A stretch of 64,000 bases of DNA. Source: Protonemura montana. Taxonomy: Eukaryota > Arthropoda > Insecta > Plecoptera > Nemouridae. Below the pieces are notes generated by a model. It made no database searches and was not told the DNA's origin. It saw only the letters and a program-made list of their open reading frames with translations. Shown here piece by piece: positions 14,201-23,986 of this stretch (position 1 is its first letter; every line of letters begins with the position of its first letter). The stretch covers positions 7,821,201 through 7,885,200 of the forward strand of contig OX387607.1 of the NCBI GenBank assembly GCA_947568835.1, given 5' to 3'. The translations under genes were made by a program, and so were the position numbers.

Positions 14201-17200
14201 ACCCGTCAAAAATATGTTTTACTTTTCAATGTCTCCAAATAAAATTTTATGAAATTGTCAGCTAGTGCAGTCTGTACGAAAATGAATCTATGAAATTGAA
14301 AATACCGATTCTCGTGAAATTTATTGTCAAAACTTTGCGTCGTTAAGCACCATAGAGCAATCAAATCAATCTTACACCTTAACAAAAAAATATCAAACCA
14401 TCTTACATTCCAGGCACGCGGGTGTACGCGTTCCACCCACCGTTATTTTATAGTAGCGAACTTTACCCCCACTTCTACAACTTAGGGAAACGCTAAAGAA
14501 CTCAGTAGAATTGAACCAATTTAACTACCCGTACGAGGAGATTTAAGCAACTCCAGAGAAAGAAGTAGAAGAAGAAATAAGTAATTTTCATCAGATTTAA
14601 ATATCGATGTGAATTTTTTTTTAACTAACTTTAATTATGACCCCCACCCCTTTACAGGTAGGTCAGAATTCACCGTATTCCCAACTTACATTTTTCAACA
14701 CCTCGCCACTGCTAACAGGAAATTGAAAACTGTCAACAAATGTAAAGTTTCCAATTTTACTTCGAAGGCGTTTGGTCAACACCAAACTCCCGTATTGCGT
14801 ACACGCATGGAGTGCGTTTCCATGTTGTAGTTGCTCGAGGATCGCCACCAGCCAGCAGTGGGAGTACATATGTACGCGCTCCTGCTCCATGCAAGGCATG
14901 AAACCGCGAGCTGACACGCTTATGCAATCTAAGATCTTTCGCTCACGATCGACACTAATTACCAAGCTTCTGGACGTTGCATTGTAAGCACTTCTTCCGT
15001 GAAAGATCACAAGGCAAATAGAAACGAGCTTGCGCAGACTTTTATGGTTTTTCTCTGGCGGCATTATCGTTAAACGCAAATATTAAATGCGCTCACGCAA
15101 GGTCGCTAAATTGATGAAATTGTTACTCGTCGTGAGAGGTAAAGTTCAGTTGCTCCTCCCTTGCAAGACTGTGATGAGATTGAACACCCAGGGGTACTTA
15201 GGGCACAGATTGCTTAGGGGTAAGTTTAGCGCCGGTTAGGAGCATAAATATTTATTTTTGTTTTTTTTATCTGTGTTTTTAGCCAGGGCCTTTTTTATAC
15301 AAAAACAAAAATATATTTGAAACCGAAATATTAATTTCCAGGAAGAATTGTCAAGGGATGAAAATAAGATGTTCAAAAAATAGGTAAAAAGTCTTTATCT
15401 GAAAGGGTTTTAACTTGAAAATTTTTTTTTTCAAAGGGAGTAAATGAGCTTGGTCAGCAGATTATTTCTTACCATGCCAGAAAACGAGTGTAGGGTAGAG
15501 GGGGTATAGAAACGTGTTCTCTGCTTACTCCATTTTAATTACCAAATAAACCCAGACAGAGATTTGCAACTTTCGGCAGACGCTCAAGGCTGTTGACTGA
15601 AATGGATGGATGCACCAATTTGAAAATGAAAAAAGTGACATTTTGTGCTCATGGACTTCACGAGGAGAGATGTAATTGGCTCCACTGTTCAATTAAACAA
15701 CAATTGCAGACACGTAATTGCAAAAAGCAGTTCGACCCATTGAATATGCGCTTGGAGATTTTGATGCACGAGACCACAGCCTACCAGATCGTTCCTTTCA
15801 CACTCGGGTCACAGCTTACTTGGATCTTAAAGTCCAGGTCAAGAAGCTTCCTAAAGCTTAATTCACTCTGATTTCTAAAACGTCTTGTGACCTTGCTGTC
15901 AAGAGATCACGAATAGTAATACTTTTTTCTTTTTTAACCCTTTCAATTGTGGACCACAATGTGTCTTCAATCTTCTTACGAATGAATGGGACGAGAAGGA
16001 AATCGCGCCTCTGGTCTAATGTCCGAGCTAAAAATGGAATAATCGCAAAGTAACCTAATTGGTTGCCGTGGGAAAAAAACACATTTTCTGCTCAATTCAT
16101 AATTCTTAGAGCACCAGGAGATCTTAGAAAAGGAAAGTAGGCCCCAGCGTTCAGGTACATAATAGCATTGGAGTGTTTAGAACTCGCTCGTGGGTCCGTA
16201 ATTCAGTGCATTAGCTAGTAAGTAGATATGTGAAGCAATGAGTTGTATAAAATTGCGAAGATTTTTAACTTATTTCAGCTAAAAAATGGTTTGCCGTGAT
16301 CGTTACCAAGCTCTGAAACGCTTGAGATTGTTGCGCTGCAGCGTTTGATCATGTTTGTGTTTTTAGGTTATCCATTTCGATCCCTCTGAACGAAAGTTCA
16401 GAGTTTATGACTCAAATTTGCAATTAGTTAATTTGGTTTTCTCCCATAGGATAGACACAGAAAGCCCCTTGAGACCCTTTTACCAAAAATCTGCACTCTA
16501 TTTCACATCGAAATTCCTTACTTGAGTTATTTTTTGCTGCACTTTTTATAAAAAAAAACGACAGGATTGATTATCCGTCTATACATTTTGTGTTTCTCAT
16601 TTTTGTCAATATAAGACTTTTGGTCATTGTTTGATTATTTTTTTTACGAAAGGAAATGCCAAAAAGTATTGCACACCTATGAAACGGTTCGATTTTGTAA
16701 AAATCTGGATTCTACGTAGACTGAACAAGAGTATAATTTTCCAATCTCGTCCATCTCGATTGTTTCGATCTCTCATTCGAGCGACTCATTGTATTAAATT
16801 ACCTTCTTGCATCGAAATAAGGCAAAGAAGTTACAAAAGTCGAAAGGCGAGCGATTGTACGGGAGAGTAGGTCACTGCATCATCAATCAGATGCATCTCC
16901 TCGCCGAACAAGAGGTTATGTTACCATAACATCCAATAAAATCCTGCTAATCGCTTGTGTTTATGGCAAAACCATTATAGAAAACGGCAACTTAATTACT
17001 CTTTATTTTGCCTTTTTCAGTTTTAACTCATTCTGTTCTTGCTTTAAGATCCCCGCTACACTTTGAAAGACTCGAAAAGGAATGCTCAGGTGCCATAAAA
17101 GTACAGAATGCTCATCCTAGAAATGAATCATGTTGACGCTCTTTCTGTGATGCAATGTTGATTTATTTTATTACGTTTGGCTTAGATTCTGTTGGTGGGA

Positions 17201-19420
17201 ACGTGATTTTAAACCTTGTTTTTCTTGAAGACGTGCTTCTGCTTGTAAGGACAGATTTAATTGTTACGCGGTGATTAGACATGATTGGTATTGCAGCCCA
17301 GTTCAGCATTGCAATTGTCTCAGTACTTGTAAAAGGGGATTACCAACTATAAATGCTATCTGGAACCCGGTTTCTGTGACTTGTAAAATACAGCGCGTCT
17401 TCGTTCTATCAGCATGAAATTGTGCATTGAAAAACAACGGCTATGACCGGAGGACCGGAGGCGGTATCAGGAGGATTAAAATTGTATTTAATTTTAAAAT
17501 GAAACCCAGATATTAGCCTCTTCGTAAGGGTAATACGGAAGGCCAATGTTTAAAAGGAAAAGTGTAGCAGAAGAAATATGTAGACTGCCATTTAAATTGT
17601 CGCCTAACGCGTTTTCAAAGATATTTTCAGGAAATGAAAAATGGATAAGGTACAATTTAAATAATAATAGATAAACGCCACATCCTTTAAGACTTTCGAC
17701 TGAATATTATCTTATTTTCTCCTTAAACTCTGCTCATGGAGTTGGATTGAAAATAGTGTAGAAAAGTATGAAATTATTATAAACTCGGGTCTGTCACTGT
17801 CAAGTTTAAATGTTTTAAACAATGTGAAAATACTGTGAAGCTGTCTTCGATTCGTTTGCCCTCGTGAACAGCTCCATTGTAAGTTTTCTGCTTTTGTAGC
17901 ACAGCAAAGAATCTCTGTTTGTTTAAAATGGCTGCGTATTTAGCAACAAAAGTTCCTAATCTATTTTCTCAGATGTTGTCGATCAGAATGATACGCATTT
18001 CTATTTAAAATAAGGCCTTAGGGTCTCAATATTCACGTCAAATTTAAAGAAGGAACACCACGCTTACTATCCGATTAAATTCAATCCGACAAACTCACAT
18101 ATAAACTTTCGATCGATCAAGAACGTGCAAAAATGCCACCGGAAATCGAGAATGCTATCTTGAAAAAAGGTGCGACGACTTCCGTTAAAGGCGTTTTGCA
18201 GTGACCGTTAGTAGTTTGTTGCATAACGCGGTGGAAATCCCCCGTAAAAGAAGGAGTTGCAGCTACTGGTAACTTGCTGGACGACCGAATCGACTCATGC
18301 ATTACCAAAAGTTCCATCATGCGTCGAACAATGGGGAATAACTTACCGAGATCCACAAGAGAGTCTACAACAACGCAACAATGGACGAGTTAGCTAACTG
18401 TGCGCAAGCGCCCCGAAATTCTCAGCTCATAATTCATAAGAATAACTATATTACGTGTTTTTTTTTTCTATTTATAATTGTAATTCATTTGATATGTCCG
18501 CTATGCATGCTAGCTCGATTCAAGTTACTTCACAGAAAGAATTCTCTCAGATGGTAAAGATACATTGAAGGTTTGAATCTTAAATATATAAAAACAGAAA
18601 GTTGAGTTGCAGGTGGCGATTAGATTAAATTTGTATTGTTTTAAAAGTGTGTGGGAAGTTGGTTGAATTTATTTTTGGATTTTTATTTTCATTGTGTGTG
18701 GCAGTTGAAATAGTTTGTTCAGTTTGCAGTAAAAGTCGGTGAAAAACATGAAAAGACACCAAAACTAAAACAAACTTTGCAAGCGCAAAAACGCCCTAAC
18801 ACTAAAGTCTGAGGGCTAGTTTGGATTTTCATTTTGAATAATCACTAAATTTGATATCAGGCATTGTATATGATGATATGCGCCGGGAATCCTTTTAGAA
18901 TGACATGCTATTTTATGTTTCACACACAAATTGATTTCCTACCTACAACGTTTGATTCTTCTCCTCCCAAATCTTTGCTCCATTCATCAACGCCCATATA
19001 ATTTCTGAGATCAATTACTAAATTCCAAGTATCTACAGACAGCGAGTGATTGAAGATACCAGATAAAAAACTGTTCCTCAGCATCGCTACTCATAAAATG
19101 ATACTTATTTTCTGATTTTAGTCGCAGGATTCTAAAAAAATAACTCAAAATTATCCGTAGATTGTTTGTTTGTTTTTATTTTCCTATAGAAATTTGCATA
19201 GTTATTGTGTAGGCATCGTTTATATATATACAGTATTTACAAAGATCACATATTTAACATAATTTAAATCATGGTTTGTAAAAGGGGGTGGGGAGGGAGA
19301 GGAGAGAAGTGAAGTGGGTTAGGTTTCGAGGTGTTCACGTAAGGTGTAGAATGGGTTATCTGTAAGGTAGGATTTTAGGGTGTGGTTGATTGTGTGGTTT
19401 ATTGGTGTGATTTGTAGAAG
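11230..19420. other. Eight-kilobase spacer without a supported gene
   Basis: The stretch is AT-rich with GC- and CpG-richer islands at about 13,620-13,810 and 14,760-15,060. The longest open frame (14,663-15,079, minus, 138 codons) lies over the second island and has no family features or splice context. The islands may be regulatory or untranslated sequence of a gene outside the window. A mixed homopolymer (12 C then 8 T) lies at 12,756-12,775. Confidence 0.5.
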
Positions 19421-19600
19421 AATTCTCATAACAGCTCGAAAAAAAAAATCTCTCACGACAACTCAAAATAGCAGAGAGAAATGGCAGAAATCTTCGGAGA
19501 ATAGACGTATTATTTATTTAAATTACAGTCAGCCCACATATCAACCCATAACGACCGGTGGCGCCTCTGCCGGAAAAGCACGTCTTATCGGTAAACGGCA
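19421..19600 (+). repeat. Dispersed repeat C, 3' half, copy 1
   Basis: It contains ctcataacagctcg, then a diverged middle, then cccataacgaccggtggcg and cctctgccgg. The same order is found in the right-hand halves of the copies at 36,451-36,780 and 59,961-60,280. Only the right half is recognisable here. Confidence 0.6.
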
Positions 19601-20765
19601 TAAATTGTGCTAACTTGAAGCCCATCTAAACACATCAATACACGAGATCGCCTCTCCCACGACACGAATTTCATTGTCAAACACAAACACAATCTCATTA
19701 CAAGCCTTGCCACCACGATATCAATACTTAAACCAACTTTCGATCTCACCAAGTATCTCCTTGACTGCGGCCATCGGAGCATCTCCCGATTTGCGATCCA
19801 AGACATCGTGTGCAGGATATCATGCAATCGGCGGGTCACGATTTGCGGGCGTGCGAAATCGCGCGATAAATGCACGGGAACGCTATGATTATTAGGCCTA
19901 ATTACAAAGTGACGATGTCATTACCGTAAACACAAGTCACTGGCTCAACCAATCGAAAACAATGATGCGGCTGCGTTTCACAGGTTTGCCTAAGTCCAAG
20001 GGTTATTCAAAATAATAAAACAAAAATCAAATAATTTCGTCACTGCTTTACTGTTAACATTTAAGGCAGCACTGGTTCTTCGCGAAGACGCGAAAATTTT
20101 TCTGGAAAGTTCCTATTTTTAAATCTTAGAAGTGTTTTAGGCTGATATTAGTCTGTTATCAGCGTACATAGCCTATCTAGGATTTACCTATAACATTTCA
20201 AGCGCTCACTCATATGGTATTACAAAATTTTCTTCTTCTGTTGCCACTAGCCATTGCCTAACCTAGTTACAACCATACCTTAATTATCTGCAATATTTCG
20301 CTGCTACATGGACATACACACAATCGCATAAGTTTTATTTCTTTCCTCATTACAATGTTTCTATAGGAGCTTAATACGCCATGGCACAATCATTTCTTGT
20401 GGAAATTTTCAGATAACCTATTACACTGCCAAACTGAGGTTCATCCACGACGTAAATTCATGCAAATAGTGGTCATGATTTTTATTCAATGCATCCGATC
20501 TGCAATAGAAACTTGCACAAACAAATGTAGTGCAACATTTATAACTCGTTCAGACGAATATTTTATGCTCGAGTAGTTTTCACTCTTATCTTAAAAGGAA
20601 GACCTCGAAAGAACATGTATCGATGCCAAACTGCATCATCTGTGGAACGAAAATTTAAAAAAAAAACTGCTCGAGTTATGCAAAGATTCACGGTAGCCTT
20701 GCATCTCCAACAATATACTCCATTTCACTCTGAGGAGAAAATATTTCCATCTTCAATGAGGTAAC
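19601..20765. other. Spacer, nothing recognised
   Basis: No gene or repeat is supported. Two overlapping open frames at 19,585-19,895, one on each strand, show no protein family features. Confidence 0.5.
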
Positions 20766-21191
20766 GAACGGTTTGGCGTGTTGGAAACACCGGTTCTCAG
20801 GAGTGCATCGAAGTTAAGCAACACTGCGCTGGATTAGGTATTGGTTAGGTGACAATTTATTTAGAAGAGAGGTTGGAGGGATGAAAGTTAGTACAGAAAC
20901 TTCATTCGCCTTGCTTATCAACCTCTTCACAGCATGGATTTGCGAAAGAATCCTGTTGTTCGTGCTGTACCGTCCTTAGGAAAGGACGTTAAGACAGTGG
21001 TCCCTTTGGTACTCTTCGACAGGAGTAGACTACGTGTCACCACCGGTTTTCCTCTCTTCTTTTCCAGGCTAGTTTAAATTTATCATCTTCCTCATCATGA
21101 GCCATTCATTTAACGACGCCATTAGACCAGTGCCACAATGACCGTTGTCAAAACAGTTCGTCGTTAAACATAACAAATCAATCAATTAATT
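20766..21191 (+). repeat. 5S rRNA-derived SINE, copy 2, near full length
   Basis: The head (about 20,766-20,852) follows 5S rRNA, with caccggttctcag, gaagttaagcaac and a block equivalent to the 5S TTGGATGGG region. Downstream come the family body words gaaagttagtacagaaactt, cttgcttatcaacctc and acgttaag. Last comes a conserved 3' block ending in gtcgttaaac and a tail of tcaatcaatt. All parts are in the same order as the copy at 45,891, so it is close to full length. Confidence 0.9.
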
Positions 21192-21366
21192 GAAAATGTC
21201 GCTTTTCTTCGGCAAGGAGTGGCAAATATCTACAACAGCGCCTTGTACAGAAAAATCTGGACCCTTCTTAAGATAAAATAGAGTATAACTCAAGACATTA
21301 GCACCGGTGTGCATACCGCGAAAGGGCAAATCCTCGGTCGTGTCCGATCTTCGCACGACCTCATCT

Positions 21367-21592
21367 GCCAGCATCTGGGTCAGTCGTTCTATTCAGCATC
21401 ATCTCGCAGCAGCTCCCATCTTCACGAGCCTCTGAGCTTTCACTGATTCCCAGCCTCGGCGTTGTGCTCTGTGGCTCGTTGTAGGGACGTCGCTGTGCAC
21501 TTCCGACAGCTCCAAAGGAGGATGGCGTGCTGCTATTGATTGTTGGAATGACAGGGCTGCCGCCCATTGAGGTGTTACGTCGTCTGAAGAAT
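21367..21592 (-). CDS. Possible terminal exon of an unidentified minus-strand gene
   Basis: On the minus strand a strong acceptor (pyrimidine tract ending ccattcttcag) precedes about 74 codons with balanced amino-acid use. These include GSPVIPTINSS, TPRLGISESSEAR and a final NRTTDPDAGR before a TGA near 21,367. The composition (S, T, P, R, E; few AT-driven residues) resembles a disordered C-terminal tail rather than random AT-rich DNA. No domain is recognisable. A possible upstream exon on the same strand at about 22,888-23,015 starts MTEMSKENSEGSDEE and, if spliced at a weak donor, would join in a compatible phase. That pairing is a guess. Alternatively this is a GC-rich noncoding island. 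Confidence 0.35.
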
Positions 21593-21689
21593 GGTATGGC
21601 AAAGAGGATGGATTGAGTAAGACGATGGTGGGCCAAGAAGAATTCGTTTACTAGGGTCGAATGCACAAGTGAGAATAAAGCATTCATTT

Positions 21690-22069
21690 TCTAGAAACTG
21701 TAATTTCTGTGAAACGGTAGCTAAAAGGTTTAGCAAGCACAATTCACGGAGCTCATTCAGTAAACAGATGGGTCAAAGCTCTTTTACTTGACTAAAACCA
21801 GTGTTGAGTTCCAGCATTCTCTGGGACATCTTCGACCAGGAATGTTGTTTTTCCCGAAATTGTAACAGCAGAAATAAAGGGAGAGTTCATAATTCAACTT
21901 TTTAACAAAATAAATTGAACTTCTGAAGCTCGTAATTGAGGACTTCTTAATATTCACGAACACCGTGAGATAAATATAAACACGTCCACAATGATACACA
22001 AAAGTGTTCAGATGCGATCAAAATTAAACCCCTAGGATCGGTTCCACAAGCATGGCCTAATGATTTGAA
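21690..22069. other. Spacer, nothing recognised
   Basis: AT-rich sequence with no supported feature. It would be intron if the candidate exons to either side belong together. Confidence 0.4.
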
Positions 22070-22345
22070 ATCGTATTTAAATTGCAAACGCTTGCCATGC
22101 GAGGGGTATTTCACTATTATGAACACTACTACCGTCTCAAAAATTGATGCCTAAACGGGGACACGAACCCCGATCTCCACCTATCGCGGGTGTTGCTCTA
22201 ACCCATTGAACTTTTTGGACACATGCTTTTTAAGACGATTTTAGCGTATTTGATGAGAATGTCTGTTCTCCAAGCAGTAGAACCAAGAGGCTGTGAGTAC
22301 CACGTCACAACCTGTCAATCTCGAGTGACTCCAATTTGACGTTGG
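22070..22345 (-). repeat. tRNA-headed SINE B, copy 1
   Basis: Read on the minus strand, a leader of about 130 bases (with caaattggagtcactcgag) precedes a tRNA-like block. That block has ggttagagcaacacccgcg (D-arm/A-box side) and ggggttcgtgtcccc (T-arm/B-box), at about 22,150-22,205. A tail follows with caatttttgagacgg, ending in gcaagcgtttgcaattt at about 22,076-22,100. The same leader, head and tail order is found at 58,640-58,945, so this is one repeat family and not an isolated tRNA pseudogene. Confidence 0.8.
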
Positions 22346-22363
22346 ATGCGTTTTATTTATTTT

Positions 22364-22500
22364 AAATCGTATTTAAATTGCAAACGCTTGCAATGCGTGG
22401 GCTAGAGCAATACCCGCGATAGGTGGTGATCGGGGTTCAAGTCCCCGTTTGGGCATCAATTTTTGAGACGGTTATAGTCATCATAATAATAAAATGGCCT
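22364..22500 (+). repeat. tRNA-headed SINE B, copy 2, inverted relative to copy 1
   Basis: The tRNA-like block (gctagagcaatacccgcg, then ggggttcaagtcccc) lies at 22,401-22,455 on the plus strand, followed by the family tail tcaatttttgagacgg. Its left border (22,364-22,395) is the tail end of the family in the opposite orientation, tttaaattgcaaacgcttgc, also present at 22,077-22,096. The copy therefore begins with an inverted piece of its own tail. Confidence 0.75.
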
Positions 22501-23098
22501 ATTAATGAACAGCCAACCACTGTCTGTATTTGCAGACTTGCAGGGGATTTTGTTATGGTGTTACAATTTTAACCCCAAAGCTATGATAATGTTGCTATCC
22601 GCGAACTAAGAGAGAAATCAACGAATCAGAAATTTTTCATATCATCATTTGACGACACAAAATCGATTTCGTCAAAAAGTCGAGTCAATAAACTTAACGC
22701 CGTACGGTCACACACGACCGACTACGATGAGTGTCATGGATGGAGTGATTAGCGCTCGCGTTTGTTTTAATCGCTTTCTTCAGCATTTTACCGCGTGGGC
22801 GGACGAATTACAGCGAGGAAAACAATGAATTTCACCTCACGAACGGCAACTAAGACTGCCATTTCCGTTTGCCGCCATGCAAATGAGCTGCGAACCTGGC
22901 CGGGATCCTTGATGGAAGATCGACGATTTCGCGTGACGCAATTTTGCTCGTCGTCGTGGAACACCGAGAGATTTCCTCATCGCTTCCCTCGCTGTTTTCT
23001 TTACTCATCTCCGTCATTGTAGCCTTCAACGTCGACCTCGAAGTCGCTGGTAGGACACGAAACAGTGACGTTTGGCATTGCGTCAGCACTGGGGTGAA
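22501..23098. other. Spacer with a weak candidate exon
   Basis: Mostly unassigned. A GC-richer part at 22,795-23,080 keeps a minus-strand frame open (MTEMSKENSEGSDEE onward, 23,015 down to about 22,850). It could be a first coding exon of the candidate gene at 21,367-21,592, but no family match and only a weak donor support it. Confidence 0.25.
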
Positions 23099-23474
23099 AT
23101 TGATTTATTTACGGTGATTAACGACGCACTGTTTTAGCAAATGGCCTTTCGGCGTCGGTGAATGAGTGGGTGATGATGAGAAAGGTAATAGAACTAGTCT
23201 AGTCTAGAAACGAGGAGAGGGAAATCTGTGTCATTAGGAAGCCTTCCGATTCTGAAGGTCTGTAGACAACTCAATAAAATAGTTCCTTCACAACGCCATG
23301 CTGTCGAGAGGGTAATAAGCAAAGCAAGTGAAGATAATTCCATTATTTCAACCTCTTCCCCGAACAAAACTGGTCTTGGAATTCAATGGTCACCCATCCA
23401 AAATCTGACTCAGTGCAGTGTTGCTTAACTTCGGTGATCTCACGAGAACCGGTTCTTCCAACACACCTATCCGA
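23099..23474 (-). repeat. 5S rRNA-derived SINE, copy 3
   Basis: The minus strand carries the 5S-like head at about 23,388-23,470 (complement of gtgttgcttaacttcggtga) and the body (complement of gttccttcacaacgccatgc). The 3' block ends at about 23,115-23,130 (complement of attaacgacgcactgtttt). The central cttcggaaggg motif is degraded. The copy ends about 510 bases upstream of the Gld ATG. Confidence 0.88.
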
Positions 23475-23986
23475 TGATCGGGATTATATTGTTCGCACCC
23501 TTGCCTACAATAGTCAATTTCCTTGAAATTTCACTCTCCAAGACTGAGCGACTTTATCTGCAGCAAAGTATTTGTCCACTTCGTTGGTCTAGTTACTTCG
23601 ACTAATTAAAGCGGCGCGCCTTTTTTATCTCATGAGCGCCTGATATTCACTAACTCTATCCTTGCGCATGCTTTGTGGAGCGAAGAAGTTAGAGGACACA
23701 ATTAACTAAATGTAAATTTGTCAGACCATTACAAAATTAACGACCGTAGGTAGTTAGAAAATCTTAGTAAAAAAAGTCAATTTCTGTCGTGTGTGGGTCA
23801 CGCTATCTTTTAAGATAAGTACTCATAGAAAAATGTAAAATGCAAGAATTAATTCAACTTACCTACCTCACTCTCGCATTTTAATTATCATGTTCTAAAG
23901 CGTCCACACTGTTTGTGGGACTGCTAGAGAAGCTAGAGGTCTTCATATTGTTACGGTGCCATCCTAACGCCTCCCTTTGTCTGCAG
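23475..23986 (+). other. Region upstream of the Gld coding exon; 3' end acts as splice acceptor
   Basis: The last bases (ctccctttgtctgcag, 23,971-23,986) form a good splice acceptor directly in front of the Gld ATG. Most likely an untranslated first exon lies somewhere upstream and this stretch is intron. No TATA box or initiator is convincing. Confidence 0.5.

Noticed and set aside
14663-15079. 138-codon minus-strand open frame
   Set aside because: No family motif, no splice context, and it overlaps a CpG-rich island that would leave frames open by chance.
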